Below, in pieces: positions 28,817 to 39,451 of a stretch of 42,203 bases of DNA. Position numbers and translations under genes: made by a program. Location: positions 1 through 42,203 of the forward strand of contig JNEM01016022.1 of assembly GCA_000697335.1 (NCBI GenBank). Reading direction: 5' to 3'. Positions within the stretch are counted from its first letter, which is position 1; each line of letters begins with the position of its first letter. The notes below the pieces were generated by a model that ran no database searches, was not told the DNA's origin, and worked only from the letters and a program-made list of their open reading frames with translations. The stretch is from Conidiobolus incongruus B7586. Taxonomy: Eukaryota; Entomophthoromycota; Entomophthoromycetes; Entomophthorales; Conidiobolaceae.

Positions 28817-31800
28817 ATGTCCAACCAAGAAATTGTTCAAGTGCTGTCGGCGCATGGGGAAGTTCAAGCCATTTTCGTCGACAGGGACGCCACGTGTAAT
28901 AAACTAATAGCACAATTTTTGGGTCTTGGTGATTTAAACGGAGATGCAGAATTATCAGATTGGAAAATTTTATTGTTGCCCAACGATTATCATAGTGGTA
29001 TTCAAAGTAAATACTATTTTATTTGTTTAGGAATTTATAATATAATTATCTATTATAGATTTTATAGATTTTGATTCTGATTCTGAAGATTCCAACGGTA
29101 ATAATTAAAAAAACTTATTCAATTCATAAATTTAATAACCTCCCAATTCTTTAGAGAGATTCTTAAATAAAGACGAAAAAATATTCCAGATTTTGGACGA
29201 TATTAAAACCAACGAAGCTGAAAGTTCGTTTAATTTGGGTGTGTCGGACGTACATACCTTATCACAACATTTGCATAGACCGCGGTTTAGAATATTGAAT
29301 ACTCGGCAACACGTGAAGATACGAGTGGTGGGAGCAAGAGTTGGGGATGAGAAGTTGGAGCATATTTATATCTCTGATGATATTGAGGTGCGTGGACTGA
29401 TTGAACTGATGTTAGATAAATTGGAGGTGACCAAGCTGAAGGATGGGACTGTTTCCAATTTGCCTTTAACGCATGAGCTGTCGCTAGTCAGGTTAAATCA
29501 AAATAACCAGGAGGAAATTGTGACACTTGGCGAGCACGATATTGTTTGGAAAGTATTGTGTGAGACGACATCGGAGCCTGATGTAATCAGTTGTAGTTTA
29601 CAGTTAAAGCCTTTGGACAGCTGGCTGACTAAGATGGGATCTATTACTTCTAGATTCACTCAGAGTATTATCAATACGGCAAGACCTTCCACTGTATATT
29701 CGCTGTTTTCAAGTAGTACTTACGATGGAACGACAACACCTAAAAATGAACCAACCACTCCAAGCACACCTTCCAGACACAGGAGACAGATTACAGAACC
29801 TTCTAGAATGGTGAGACATATATCGCTATCTGGAAAGGATGCTGAAACTGGTGTAGATTTTTCAACTATTACCACTTGGATCAATGCGGATGTGGGCCGG
29901 TTACGACGCAAAATCAGTTCAAGTTTCGACGCTACGAATGATCCAAGTTTCACATATCCCCAATCCAGAAACTTGAAGGAGCGATCCACCTTGCTCAATC
30001 TAATGGGCGAAGGTCCCAACGAACAATTCGAAGAGCCCGAAATTGTCGACACAATGCAAGAGATCGATCAACTGTTCGTACAAGTATTAGATGAACTCAA
30101 TATCAAAGATAATGTCAGAGAAAAAATGATGCAATTTACGCCTGAAAAGAAGTTGGAATTGATTGAACAGAATGAGATGGTGCGCAAGATGAAGAGTACT
30201 GCATCGCCCGCAATTTCGAATGCCTCGGTACAGTCGACGCCAATCACGAGGGCAAAGTCGGTAGCATCTATGTACTCCACAGCTAATTTGGATCAAGTCA
30301 TCGAAAATGATGATGAATCGGTTCAGGATGGAGAGACTGCCACATCTCCAGGTAAAGTGTCACAATCTAATGGAGGAACGGGTTTGACCAGTTATTTATT
30401 TGGGTCGATATTTAATACGTCATCCACGACCTATGCTGAAGGCACTATCGAATACTATTTAGAACTCTTATCTCAAAAGTAAACATTTCAATTCATTTTA
30501 TCCATTTTTACTAACTTTTCAATATTAGGAATTTACCTCATGGATCCCTATACAAATGTCTTCAATCACTGAGAGTCACACTAGCCACTGTGAGTGTGAC
30601 ATGGGTGCGCCAATTCCTCGAGGAGGGTCAAGCACTAACCAGCATGGAGCAAATTCTAGCCAAAATCCTGGACAAGAAGGCGAGTAATAAGTATCATGAC
30701 AATGACGAAGATATTCAGTTGGAATTGATTCGATGCTTACGAGCACTGTTGAACACTGAACCAGGTTTTGATCAGGTTCTGAAGAGCAATTGCATTATCA
30801 AATATTTGACATTTTCGCTACATACTTCCAATCATAAACTTCGTAATATCGTTGCCGAAGTGCTGGCTGCAGTGTGCGTCTTGTCTCCCAAGGGTCATGC
30901 TACAGTGCTAGATGCGTTGTCCGACTTCCGATTCCGATTCAACGAATCCTACCGCTTCGAATACCTTCTTAACTCGCTCAAGGCGGAAGTGAGCGACGAA
31001 GGCATTTCAGCAATGTCTGCATACGAGTACAAAACAACGTGTTTGATCTTCGTCAACGCACTTGTCAACAGTCCCGACTCCCTTGATGACCGCATGCTAC
31101 TCCGCGACGAATTCAAAAAGCGGGGCCTTTTGGATATATTCAAAGAGATTCAGGATCACAATTTGCCCGAATCGCTTATTAAGCAGATTGAGTGCTACAT
31201 GGACGAAATGGAGCAAGATCACATCGAAATTAAAGAGCAGATCCTGGTGGATGCGCTTCAATCCGATTCTGATCACCCACTCCTCAATTTGTCGGACGCT
31301 ATCAAATTAATACCTCAGGATTCTATATTACGCACAGTAGTTAGCGAAATTACAAATTATTTGTCGTTGACTTTGACTCAAGAAATCGCGGACGAAGTCA
31401 AGTACGAGGTTCTTAATCTCATTGATAAATTTATTTTCTACTGCGCGAATTTCCACACATCTCAAAGTTGGCCTCAAGTTCTCAAGCCTTTCTTCGATGA
31501 AACTCACGCTTTGGTGAACTTGACACCCCGAAATATTCTGGAATTGGATCCCCAGTTCGTGAGCGAGATGAAGTATTATAAAGATCTCGAAGTCAAGTTG
31601 AGCCAGTTGGAAGAAGATAAACGCAAAACTAATGAGGAGCTCACGAAATTGAAGGAACTTCCGGTGGTTCAGTATTTACTCAATCAGGAGAATAAGGAGG
31701 CTGAGGATTTGGCGAAAGGTCCGAAGGATCATTTGACGTCTCTAGTGCAGAAACTGGTGGCCAAGGAGAAGGAAATCACCCAATTGACCAACAAAATCGA

Positions 31801-34513
31801 GGAATTATCGGGTCCTTTGGAGAATAAAGAATCTAAGGATGATCAAGCCACGAAGTGGGGTGCTATTAAAAAGGAGCTCGATGAAAAGATTGAAGAAAAT
31901 ACCAAACTGACTAATTTGGCTAAAGATCGAGCTAAAGAAATAGCATATTTGAAACGTACATTGGAGGCAGTTTGTACCCGTTTTAAACTTTCTCTGGGTG
32001 AACTTACGACCGGTGGCGATTCATTAACTGTTAATGAAATCCCTTCGAGCACTATAGAAGTTGCCAGTCCCCTATCTCAGTCTCATGAGCTTGCAAAAAG
32101 TACTGAACCTACTCCAGCAGTAGAAACTCGGCCTGATAATAGTCAAGAATTAAAACTTTTACAAGATTCTGTATCAATGCTGAAAATCAAAATTCAAGAA
32201 CAGAAAGTCAAATTGAAGGAGAAAGATTTAGAAATTGAACAATTGAAAAACAATATTCAGAATCCCAAGCAATCACCACTGTTGTCACATGTTGCTAAGA
32301 AGGTTGGTTCTATGGAGCCCATTCCTCCCTTTCCGCTATCGTCGCAGTCGCAAGATGCTTCTAGCGTACCGATTCCTCCTCCACCTCTTCCTCAAGGTAG
32401 TAGTAGCATTCCTCCTCCACCTCCCCCACCACTTCCTCTTCTTCAAGGTGGTAGTAGTATTCCTCCGCCTCCTCCTCCACCCCCTCCTCAAAATGGAATC
32501 ATCCCACCTCCACCCCCTCCACCAGTTGCAGGAGGTATTCCACTACCACCACCACCTCCACCCGCAACTACTACCGCAGGTCCACCTCCACCCCCAATGC
32601 CAGCAACCAATATAAAAACGATCAACGGCGTACCAATCCCACCTAATCCTATCCAATCGTCGGAGTTAGAAGCAGCGATCCGCAAGAAGCAGGGGCCCAA
32701 GCCCAAAGGCCCCATGAAGGTAATGATAACCACAATATGCTCAATTCTATACTAACCTCCCAATGTAGCCCATCTTCTGGAACAAACTTGCCGCTAAGAA
32801 CATCCCAAATACAATCTGGGAGCACATTCACGAAGAGCGCGCAGTTCCCAATTTAAATCTCACTGAAATTGAAGACTTGTTCGGTAAAAAAGTCACACAC
32901 AAGAGTTTCAAACGTGGTACTGGCCCCAGGACGAAAACTAAACAATTCGTCAATTTAATTGAGTTGAATCGATCCCAAAATATTTGTACTATAGTTCGAA
33001 TGCATCATTATGAAATATTATTAACATGTGATTAGGTATTTCTCTTGCAAAAATCAAAATCCCATTTAACGCCATCAAAATCGCTATTCTCGAACTCGAC
33101 GACTCGAGATTGTCAGTGGATAATTTGAGATCTCTGTTAAGTTGTGTTCCAAGTTCCGAAGAGGTAAATCCTCTCTAAATTTGTCGATTTTTGCTAATTT
33201 TTGTAGATCAAGTTGATTACGAGCTATCAGGGTCCCATTGAAGAGTTGGGAACTGCTGAGAAGTATATTTATCAAGTAATTAGTACCATACACTATGGAT
33301 CAACTCTATATTAATTTCAATTAGGTGATGAATATTCCAAGATTGGACCAACGTCTCAGATGCATGATATTCAGAAGGAGATTCGAAATGGAGGTAGAGG
33401 AAATACGCCCCGTAAGTGAATCTCTTCAAAATTTTCAATTAGTATATTAACATTATTTAGGAATTGACACTTTTAAATCAAGCCATATCGGAGTTGAAAG
33501 GGAGTGATAAGTTGGTTAATTTGTTAGAGGTAATATTTGCAAGAATTAGAATGATATAGTACTGATCGGATTTAGACTGTGTTGGCCATTGGCAACTTTA
33601 TGAATGCCAACACTCCTAGGGGAAATGCCCAAGGGTTTAAATTGAATAATTTATCACTTGTAAATTTTATCAAATTCCAAATTTTTCTAATTTTATTAAC
33701 ATTTAAATTAGCTCAGAGAAGTAAGGGCGACAATTGACGACACCAATCCCAATAACATTCCTACACTCTTGCACTATCTTGCATGGATTGCGACTGACGG
33801 AGAGTGGTTCACGTTGGACGATTTGAAATCGGATTTGCCCCATTTGGAAGCTTCAGCAAGAGGTAATCATCAAAATTTAATGGAATTCAAGATATTAATA
33901 CGATTTTTAGTGTCTATTACAAATTTGTTGACATCCATTAATGCATTAAGTCAGGGTATCCAAACCGTGAAACAAGAAATCAAAATCCAGTCCAAATTGC
34001 CCAATAAGCCAGATAATGATCGTTTTGTATTATATATGGAGGTAATTCCTTAATCTCCCTATTATCATCACACATTCTAACTCTCCCCTTTAGAACTTTG
34101 TAACCATAGCCAGCGACATTGTAGAAAGTATCGAAGAGAGCCGTAATCTATTAGAAACCAGTATGCAAGAAATTCTTCAATACTTTGGAGAAGACACCTC
34201 CGAATTGGAAGACTTACTCAACATCTTTATCCACTTTACCAAAGCTTACGATACTTCAAAGGCCGAAAATGCTAAAAATAAGAAGAAACTCGAGAAAGTG
34301 GCGAATGCCACACCATCCACGACAACATCACCAAAGGTGGAGAATTATGGTCAGGGCGATTTCGACTCAGCCGTCAGGGAACTCAAGAGTGGTCTCAGGA
34401 GACAACGTACTCAAAGACCGAGATCTGGATATTATTCGCCTAGTAATTCGATCAAAGGCCTAAAGATGTTACAGCATTTAAATTTTAAGAATTTGGAAAC
34501 TACTAACGCTTAA
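28817..34513 (+). CDS. Diaphanous-related formin with N-terminal RA-like domain
   Basis: Thirteen exons: 28817-29006, 29059-29097, 29155-30478, 30529-32719, 32769-32985, 33036-33163, 33207-33275, 33325-33411, 33461-33529, 33576-33659, 33712-33862, 33911-34041 and 34094-34513, giving 1699 residues. Introns are 43-57 nt. An N-terminal ubiquitin-like/RA-like region (about 128-225) precedes the GTPase-binding segment (about 375-425, LDELNIKDNVREKMM) and FH3 repeats (SLYKCLQSLRVTL onward). Then come coiled coils (about 865-1000 and 1058-1095), a poly-proline FH1 (about 1115-1225) and the FH2 actin-nucleating domain starting MKPIFWNKL with the conserved LNRSQN and AIGNFMN motifs. A DAD-like autoinhibitory element (AVRELKSGLRRQRTQR, about 1650) lies near the end. 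Formins nucleate and elongate actin cables downstream of Rho GTPases. DAD plus GBD predicts Rho-relieved autoinhibition. Family certain; the short exon 2 and tandem acceptor need transcript support. Confidence 0.93.
32330..32640 (+). repeat. FH1 proline-codon tracts
   Basis: Runs of CCN codons encode several blocks of 5-8 prolines separated by short GSSSIP-, NGIIP- or GGIP-type spacers. These are profilin and SH3/WW docking sites in formins. Repeated spacers suggest growth by local duplication. Confidence 0.85.
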
Positions 34514-34814
34514 TGTTTTAGTTTTGTAAATAAGAGTTTTTTTAATAATTAAAGTTATATTAATTTTTTTTAAAATATTATTCAATTCATTTTTAAATCA
34601 TTCTCAATAAAGTAAAAAAATTAATATAAAAATACGATCAAAATTATTTTTATTGTTGATAATCGATATATAGATGTATTTATATAATTCACAAAAAAGA
34701 ATTTTTTTAATTTTGATTGTGTGTGATAAATATAGTTTCAAAAGGATTTTGGTTGAGATAATATAAACAACAAAGATCAATGTGTTATTGCGAGAGAATT
34801 TTTGGCATGATGAA
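34514..34814. other. Short intergenic gap between convergent genes
   Basis: 301 bases between the stop codons of the formin (+) and the AGC kinase (-). It is A/T-rich with T runs and AATAAA-like motifs and must contain both 3' ends, so overlapping transcripts are possible. Confidence 0.6.
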
Positions 34815-37800
34815 CTAGTTCGATAGTGGCGACCTTGGAAGATCCGATTCTGTATCGGGATCCAACTGCTGAGCTTGAGCGCTTTGCTCCAGCCATTTTG
34901 TGATGTTACTCATCTCCTTGTTATACTCGCTGAGGACTGGGACATTCTTGTATTCGAAGCCATCAAAATAGCCATCCGTGTTGGGATGAGTTGATGTGGT
35001 TGTGGTTTGTAAAGATCCTGATGGTGGTGTGGGTGTTTGAATTTCATCCATCAATTCCTTTTCAAACTCGTTGTCCATTTCATACCGCTTGATGTCAGGC
35101 CTTTGGTTGCGCATATCAAAGTAGCTCGTATCGAGGACATCGGTGGGATTGGGTTTGAATGGAGCTGGCTGACGCCTCAAATTTTCCCAATCGACTTCCT
35201 TGAAGTACGGGTGTTTTTTGATCTTGTCAATTTTGATGCGCTTGGCGGGATCTTTGGTGAGTAATGAATTGATCAGATCTCGGGCTTCTGGTTCAATAGG
35301 TTCAGGTGGCCATTGAATATTGCGTTGAAGAATATTGTTAAAAATAGCTTGTGGTGTGTCGTCCATAAATGGAGGATAACCTGTGTAAAATTCAAAAAGA
35401 CATACACCTAATGCCCATAAATCGACACCTCCATCATGGCGTTGTCCCAACAGAAGCTCTGGGGCGAGATAGTCTGGAGTACCAAGAATAGGACGTCTGG
35501 ACTGAGATGCTTCTTGAGATGCATTATCCGTATTATTCAACTCTTTGCGCATATGAGCAGGCAGATCTTTGTTTGGTTTAGTTCGTTTTCTAATCTTCTT
35601 GAGTTTAGGAGGATTAGCAATTCCATCATCGCTCATGTTGATTCTCGATAAACCAAAATCAGTTAACTTGAGATGACCATCCCCATCAAGGAGCATGTTA
35701 TCTGGCTTGAGATCACGATGAATCACATTATTACGATGTAGTTCTTCAAGGGCTAAGACACATTCTGCAGCGTAGAATAAACACATTTCAGGAGTGAAAT
35801 TACCAAATCCTTGGAGGAGAGAACTCAAATCACCGCCTATCATATATTCCATGACAAGAAAGAGATAGTTTTTGGAGTGGAAAGCGTAGAACATACTCAC
35901 CACAGAAGGAGACGATGCAAGTGACATTACTGAGCGCTCTGTCATAATCTGCTGCACCATATTCTTCCTCACAATATCACTCTTTCGAATTACTTTGATA
36001 GCAAATAAATCATTCGTTGTCTTTTTGGTTGCGAGGTATACTTTTCCGAAAGCACCACGACTGATTGGCTTGATAATATCGAAGTCGCTAATTGATGGGA
36101 CGCTGGGTTGTGGGTTTGCAGCACATGGGGCGGAAATTTCTAGAGCCGGTGTCCTTCGGAAGTTTTTCTTGAGAATTCCCATCATCAAATTCATGAAGTG
36201 CTTAGTGCCAGAGAGAGGGAGATTTCCGGGCTGAGATAGCCCGCTTGAACTGCGACGATGACTACGCTTTTTGATTGCAGATATCGATCTTTCAAGGAAA
36301 GATTCTTTGGGACTAGTACCTGGAGTGGCCGATGCAGAAACGGCACCAGAGCCAGGAATATGTGAGGGCAAGCTGAAATCAGATACAGATGCTAAATTAT
36401 TTTGCAATTCAAGATCGGGATGTGATTTTAACAAATTAAGTCTAATATCAATCGCGCTAACCAAAATCTTCTCAAGATCAATTAACGAATCGGTGTCATG
36501 CTGCATCGCTTCCAATTCACGAATGTCTTGTTTAGCCTTTTCCCTATATTTTTCATATTTGAAAATACATGTATTTATACCAAATTGCTCAACGTTCAAT
36601 TGAAGACACTTCAACGCCAATTTTTGTAAATTAGATATAAATTGATACTTCTCCGAGTGATGAAAGCTTGATTGTTTCTCAAGCTGTTCACTACATTTAT
36701 TGTATACGATGCGAAACTTGGAGCGACAATCCTTGAACTGACTCTCGAATGATTGTACAAGAGAGCACTGCTGAATATGGCTACTAAATGAAGCGCTGTC
36801 AAATTGTTTTTCGCAAATTCGACATACGATCAACTTTGATTGACTGGTGCCAAGAGGGGAAGGAAGAGAAAGTGGTGAAAGTGGCGATGCGAGCATTGGA
36901 GATGACATTGAAGGCTTGTAACGAGGAGGTGAGTCAACTGATATACTTCGATTATGAAGCATACTAACCGAACTAAATCTTGTAGGAGGTAGTTCAGGAG
37001 AACTTTCACTAAAATGAGACTCCGGTGTTAATGATTTTGATACATCAGAAGGTAAATTCGAACTTTTGAGATATGACTTAAGATTTCCAAACACACTGTA
37101 AACACTCTGGCTAGTGCGGTGAGTGGGTCGACTTTTAGTAGGGCTTGAATTAGCAGGGCTTGGTGTATTTTTATCAGATGGTGTAAGTGATTTTGAAGCT
37201 TCTTGAGATGGAACAGACTGAGATATATTGACTGGGAGAGATGTATTAGCTAGAGCTGTTTTAATAGGCGGAAGTGGTAATGATCTTCTCACATCAGGAG
37301 AATGTGAAACTTTTCTGATCAATTTTCCTTCAGAGCTCTTAGGGATTGCATGTGATGAGGACATAGCCCGTATCAAAGGTGAAGACCTCCTACCATCTGT
37401 ATCAGGACTAGATAGAGGTAATAGATATATCGATTCATTATGTGGACTCGATATTGATACAGGTTGCGAATAACTCTTCTGAAGTACATTTTCATCGTTG
37501 GTAAAAGAGTATGACTTCCGTAGAGGAGAAGGAGAGGGAGAAGCGGATGGAGAGAATTGAGATTCATAGGTGAGGAAAGAACTCTGATTCTGCTCACTTG
37601 TATGGAGATCTTCAACCAATCTTGAAGTTCTAGCAAAAGCATACAGCAGCTGATAAATGGAGTTACCAAAATCAACGTGGGCCATTGCCATTCGTCTTTG
37701 ATCCTCCATCAAATCTTGTAACTTATTAATTAAATTGGAACAAACATTAGGCTTTTGGAGACTTTGGACGCTTTGTGCTAGGATTTCTTTGGAAATTTGT

Positions 37801-39451
37801 ACAAGTCGATTCATAAGCATTGTCTGACCAGAAGCTAATACTGAAGGTGGATAACTAATCGACCTTATCCCAAAATCATGCGGGATAAGAAAGTAGTCAG
37901 TGCCCTTGGTCCATTCTTTGAGCATAGATCTAAGATAATCATCGAGCTCGGCTTTAGATTTTTCAAGCTCTTCTTCAATCTTCTTTTTAATGTCAGGAAG
38001 ACTAAGTGGCTCTTCTCCAGGATCAAATCCTTTGACTGATTCTTCGTATTCTGTTCCTGGGAATAATAGTTTACTGTTACCTTGAGGTGTTAGAATTATT
38101 AGGTTGGGAGAATCATTTTCATAATTATCCATATCTTCACCAATATCACTAGCATAGCTAGATGAGGATTGACTCGATACGCCACCATGAGATGATGTGC
38201 GACTTCCCATTCTGAAAAATAGTGAACTATTTCGCAAACTATGTCTTGGACGAGGAAGGTCCCCATTGGATCCTTGTGAACATGATCTCATTCTTAGTAA
38301 TTTGATAGGATTGGTAATAGGTTTCAAAAATGAGGCAGTGTTTTCGTTAAAACCAGGTTGACTTTTAAATGAATTACTCTCAGAAGCTACGGACTCAGAA
38401 TCGAAAGATGATACATTATTACTTGAATTAACAGGCGAAGAATCAGATCCTCGCGGTAGCTCTTGAGGTAAAGGAGATGTAGTTCTTGGAATAGGAATAG
38501 CTCGCTGTTTGGCTAAATTAGAAATACTCTGTAGTGCCAAATTAGACAACCCTGAACTATTCCTCCTTTTAATATCTTCAGGATTGGGATCATTGGGATA
38601 CCTTTTAGGAATTTTATCCTCTACCATTTTGGAAAGAGAAGCAGACGGCGAAAGTGCTCGAGGCGGCGTTGTGTTAGAATTTTCTGTAGGAGGTGAATTG
38701 GGTAGTGAAGTCGTTGTAGATAATGTTTTACCTGAAGAAGGCTCTGATTTAATCCCACCATACATTGAAAATGGTCTGGTATCCTGCGAAAACGGAGAAT
38801 TGGGATTATTTTTAAAACCTTTTGAAGGAGGTGATTTTAATAAACTAGCGGAATTGAGAGGCGGTGGAGAGTGCTTTTTCTTTGGCTTCTCTGGTACAGA
38901 GACCTCTAATTTCGGATTGGTAGCAGTTTTGGACTGCTTCTCAGAATCGAATTTAATCTGCTCCGATAAAGTATCCACAGGATTTTTATCTATTGTAAAA
39001 CTTTCTGGTGTCGCAGTAATAGGTCCTGCAACAACAGCTGTCAAAGAAGCAGAAGCTTTGTTATTAGGTTTAGAGTCGGGCCATAAAAATGAGGCAACAC
39101 TTGGAAATGAGCCCGAAAGTGAGGATGGATGAATATATCTATTAGGAGGAGAGATTTTTTGAGGTTGAGCTGAGCCCAGAGATTGGCTAGAAGTTGGAAT
39201 AGAAAAATAAGAGGGATCTGAATTTAAAATTGGCTTAAAAGTAGGTGGTGGTGCTGGTGGTGGAGATAATAAAGACGGTCGTAATTCATCATTCTGATTA
39301 GAATTAGAATTTTGGGTTGGTAATTTTTTAAGGAGTTCGGGATTACCATTAATAAATTTGGTCAAGTTAGATTTTATACATGATGATTTTCATCGGTTTG
39401 ATTTAAATTTTCTTTATCGTTAGCATTGGAAGATTCCATACCCTTAGACAT
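34815..39451 (-). CDS. Cek1/Rim15-like AGC protein kinase
   Basis: Two exons, 39380-39451 and 34815-39293, giving 1516 residues; the 86-nt intron runs GTATAA to AATCAG. The large exon lacks an ATG near its 5' end, so the 24-residue first exon ([15 protein letters not shown]...) supplies the start. About 800 residues of Ser/Pro-rich, mostly disordered sequence carry many S/T-P sites. A small C-x2-C ... H-x4-C finger (CRICEKQF ... HIQQC, about 846-865) like that in Rim15/Cek1 follows. The kinase domain (about 1090-1385) has GAFGKV, AIKV lysine, [11 protein letters not shown] and YLAPE. About 50 residues separate DFG from the GTPDY segment, as in Greatwall/MAST/Rim15 kinases. The AGC tail follows. 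I see neither an N-terminal PAS nor a C-terminal response-regulator domain. In yeasts this family integrates nutrient and TOR/PKA signals with quiescence and mitotic exit. Family sure; regulation inferred. Confidence 0.92.

Noticed and set aside
32488-32733. Minus-strand glycine-rich frame
   Set aside because: Antisense of the proline codons of the formin FH1 region.
38509-39132. Plus-strand 207-codon frame
   Set aside because: Antisense to the long Ser/Pro-rich exon of the AGC kinase, where low complexity keeps the opposite strand open.
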